This document shows, one piece after another, positions 5,984-6,970 of a DNA stretch of 6,970 bases. This stretch comes from Planctomycetaceae bacterium. Its GTDB lineage: Bacteria > Planctomycetota > Planctomycetia > Planctomycetales > Planctomycetaceae. The stretch is taken from positions 1 through 6,970 of the forward strand of contig JAGQQP010000218.1 in the NCBI GenBank assembly GCA_020426085.1, in the 5' to 3' direction. Position numbers and translations under genes: made by a program. The notes beneath the pieces are model-generated. The model searched no databases. It saw nothing but the letters and a program-made list of their open reading frames with translations, and was not told where the DNA came from. Position 1 is the stretch's first letter; the number at the start of each line of letters is the position of its first letter.

Positions 5984-6970
5984 TGTTCCTCACGTGGAAA
6001 AAACCGTTTCAACTTCAAAAATTGTTTCTCGTAACATTGCCAGCTGATTTCAGACAGAATGAGGATCAACAGGACCGAGATACAAAACGCAAGAACACTT
6101 CGCATCGGACTCGCGCCGGCAACATCCCAGTAAGTCAGATAAACTTTCCGGACAGGGATAAACACCATCATTTGAAAAATATAGATTGCATAACTGCGAT
6201 TTCCGAAATACCGTAAGACCCGGTTTTCCAGCAATCGACTCAAAAATCCTGACCGCATCGACTTGAATACGACCAGCGCGATCAGCAATGCACTCGCGGC
6301 AGCAAACAGAGAATACCCGATGGTCTGACTGGCCCGCCCGTCGATATAGAACCCGTGATCGACTGCGATCACCGCCAGCAATCCAGAAACGACAATGACC
6401 AGACCGGTCAAAGCCCGTCGATTCAAAAACGATTCCAAAACAGGATTTCGCAGCCAGACAGCAATCAATGCGCCCGCGGACAGGGTATCCAGCCGAAACA
6501 GCGTGACCGTATAAACGGTCATCACATCGACGCCCTGAAAACGGGCGACACAACGTGAGATCAACGACAATAGAAACAGAAACCCACAAAATCTTCCCAG
6601 GGAACGACGATTCAGAAACCAGACCGCAAACGGCCACAACAGGTAGAACTGCTCCTCAATTGCCAGAGACCAGAACGGCTGCAATACCATGGGAGGGGTA
6701 CTTTCCCCGAAGACAGGTCCCCAGTTCTGCAGATAACACCAGTACCACACCTGCCCGGGAAACTCGGGATTCTGTAAAAACAGCCACAGAATGACTGCAT
6801 AGTACAGCGGAAAGATTCTGAGAATCCGCCGCACGTAAAAGTTACGAAAGAAACGGGGACTCTCTTTTGTATCCAGCAGAATGCCTGTAATCAGAAAGCC
6901 GGACAACACAAAAAACAGATCCACTCCACACCAGCACGCCTGGGAGACAACCATGTAGATCTGCGATAAT
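5941..6970 (-). CDS. Acyltransferase-3 (OafA-like) membrane protein, N-terminus outside window
   Basis: This integral membrane O-acyltransferase probably transfers an acetyl or other acyl group to a surface sugar or lipid. The frame is open to the right edge (codons LSQIY precede the first in-window Met at 6954), so that Met is not the start. About 40-60 N-terminal residues, including the family's conserved TM1 histidine, lie outside. Numbered from that Met, hallmarks are GVDLFFVLSGFLITGILL (10-27), FYVRRILRIFPLYY (39-52), FWSLAIEEQFYLLWPF (94-109), FRLDTLSAGALIA (153-165) and YFGNRSYAIYIFQ (249-261). About eight further hydrophobic segments are visible and the C-terminus is short and acidic. 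Many relatives carry His where this protein has Gln261 in the YIFQ segment. There is no SGNH domain, so it is the single-domain form. It is convergent with the glycosyltransferase and overlaps it by 43 nt. The acceptor is unknown. Confidence 0.93.
   Translation of the reverse strand, partial: LSQIYMVVSQACWCGVDLFFVLSGFLITGILLDTKESPRFFRNFYVRRILRIFPLYYAVILWLFLQNPEFPGQVWYWCYLQNWGPVFGESTPPMVLQPFWSLAIEEQFYLLWPFAVWFLNRRSLGRFCGFLFLLSLISRCVARFQGVDVMTVYTVTLFRLDTLSAGALIAVWLRNPVLESFLNRRALTGLVIVVSGLLAVIAVDHGFYIDGRASQTIGYSLFAAASALLIALVVFKSMRSGFLSRLLENRVLRYFGNRSYAIYIFQMMVFIPVRKVYLTYWDVAGASPMRSVLAFCISVLLILILSEISWQCYEKQFLKLKRFFPREEHQDVVEVVVDSCAD

Noticed and set aside
6050..6637. 195-codon minus-strand frame inside the acyltransferase gene
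   Set aside because: It is the same strand in a different frame from the clearly conserved acyltransferase-3 sequence; Cys/Arg-rich composition typical of an out-of-frame reading.
1..6970. CRISPR arrays, tRNAs, insertion sequences, phage or defence genes
   Set aside because: No regular repeat-spacer pattern, tRNA-like cloverleaf, transposase or integrase motif, or defence domain was seen on either strand.

Overview
The window looks like ordinary chromosomal DNA from a planctomycete, most likely a Gimesia-like member of the Planctomycetaceae. This placement is an inference. It rests on GC content near one half by eye, several weak Shine-Dalgarno sequences, long non-coding gaps between single genes, and the mix of gene types: an exported TPR protein, a HAMP-SpoIIE phosphatase, a GT87-like membrane enzyme and an acyltransferase-3. 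No rRNA or tRNA gene, CRISPR array, transposase, integrase or defence module was seen.

Layout. Positions 1-727 (minus strand) hold the start of an rpmF-plsX operon: a complete ribosomal protein L32 gene, followed 6 nt later by plsX, which is cut by the left edge of the window. A reasonable sigma-70-like promoter lies upstream of rpmF. A divergent intergenic region of about 270 nt with two inverted repeats leads to an exported, TPR-containing protein of unknown function (997-2229, plus strand). A 664-nt gap follows. It holds two perfect palindromes, several nested complementary segments and an intrinsic-terminator-like hairpin (2765-2803) far from the preceding gene, so it may encode a structured non-coding RNA. 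Next is a membrane-anchored PP2C/SpoIIE-type serine phosphatase with a HAMP domain (2894-4354). After a 276-nt gap comes a GT-C/GT87-like (DUF2029) polytopic glycosyltransferase starting with GTG (4631-5983). Its 3' end overlaps by 43 nt the 3' end of a convergent acyltransferase-3 (OafA-like) membrane protein, which runs off the right edge (minus strand, 5941-6970).

How the genes relate. rpmF and plsX form a well-known conserved pair linking ribosome supply and phospholipid synthesis. The other genes are separated by large gaps and look like independent transcription units. The glycosyltransferase and acyltransferase could both act on envelope glycans or glycolipids, and the phosphatase is probably the output of a signalling pathway whose partners are elsewhere. 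I did not find a new multi-gene system. The item most worth checking is the possible structured RNA in the 2230-2893 gap.
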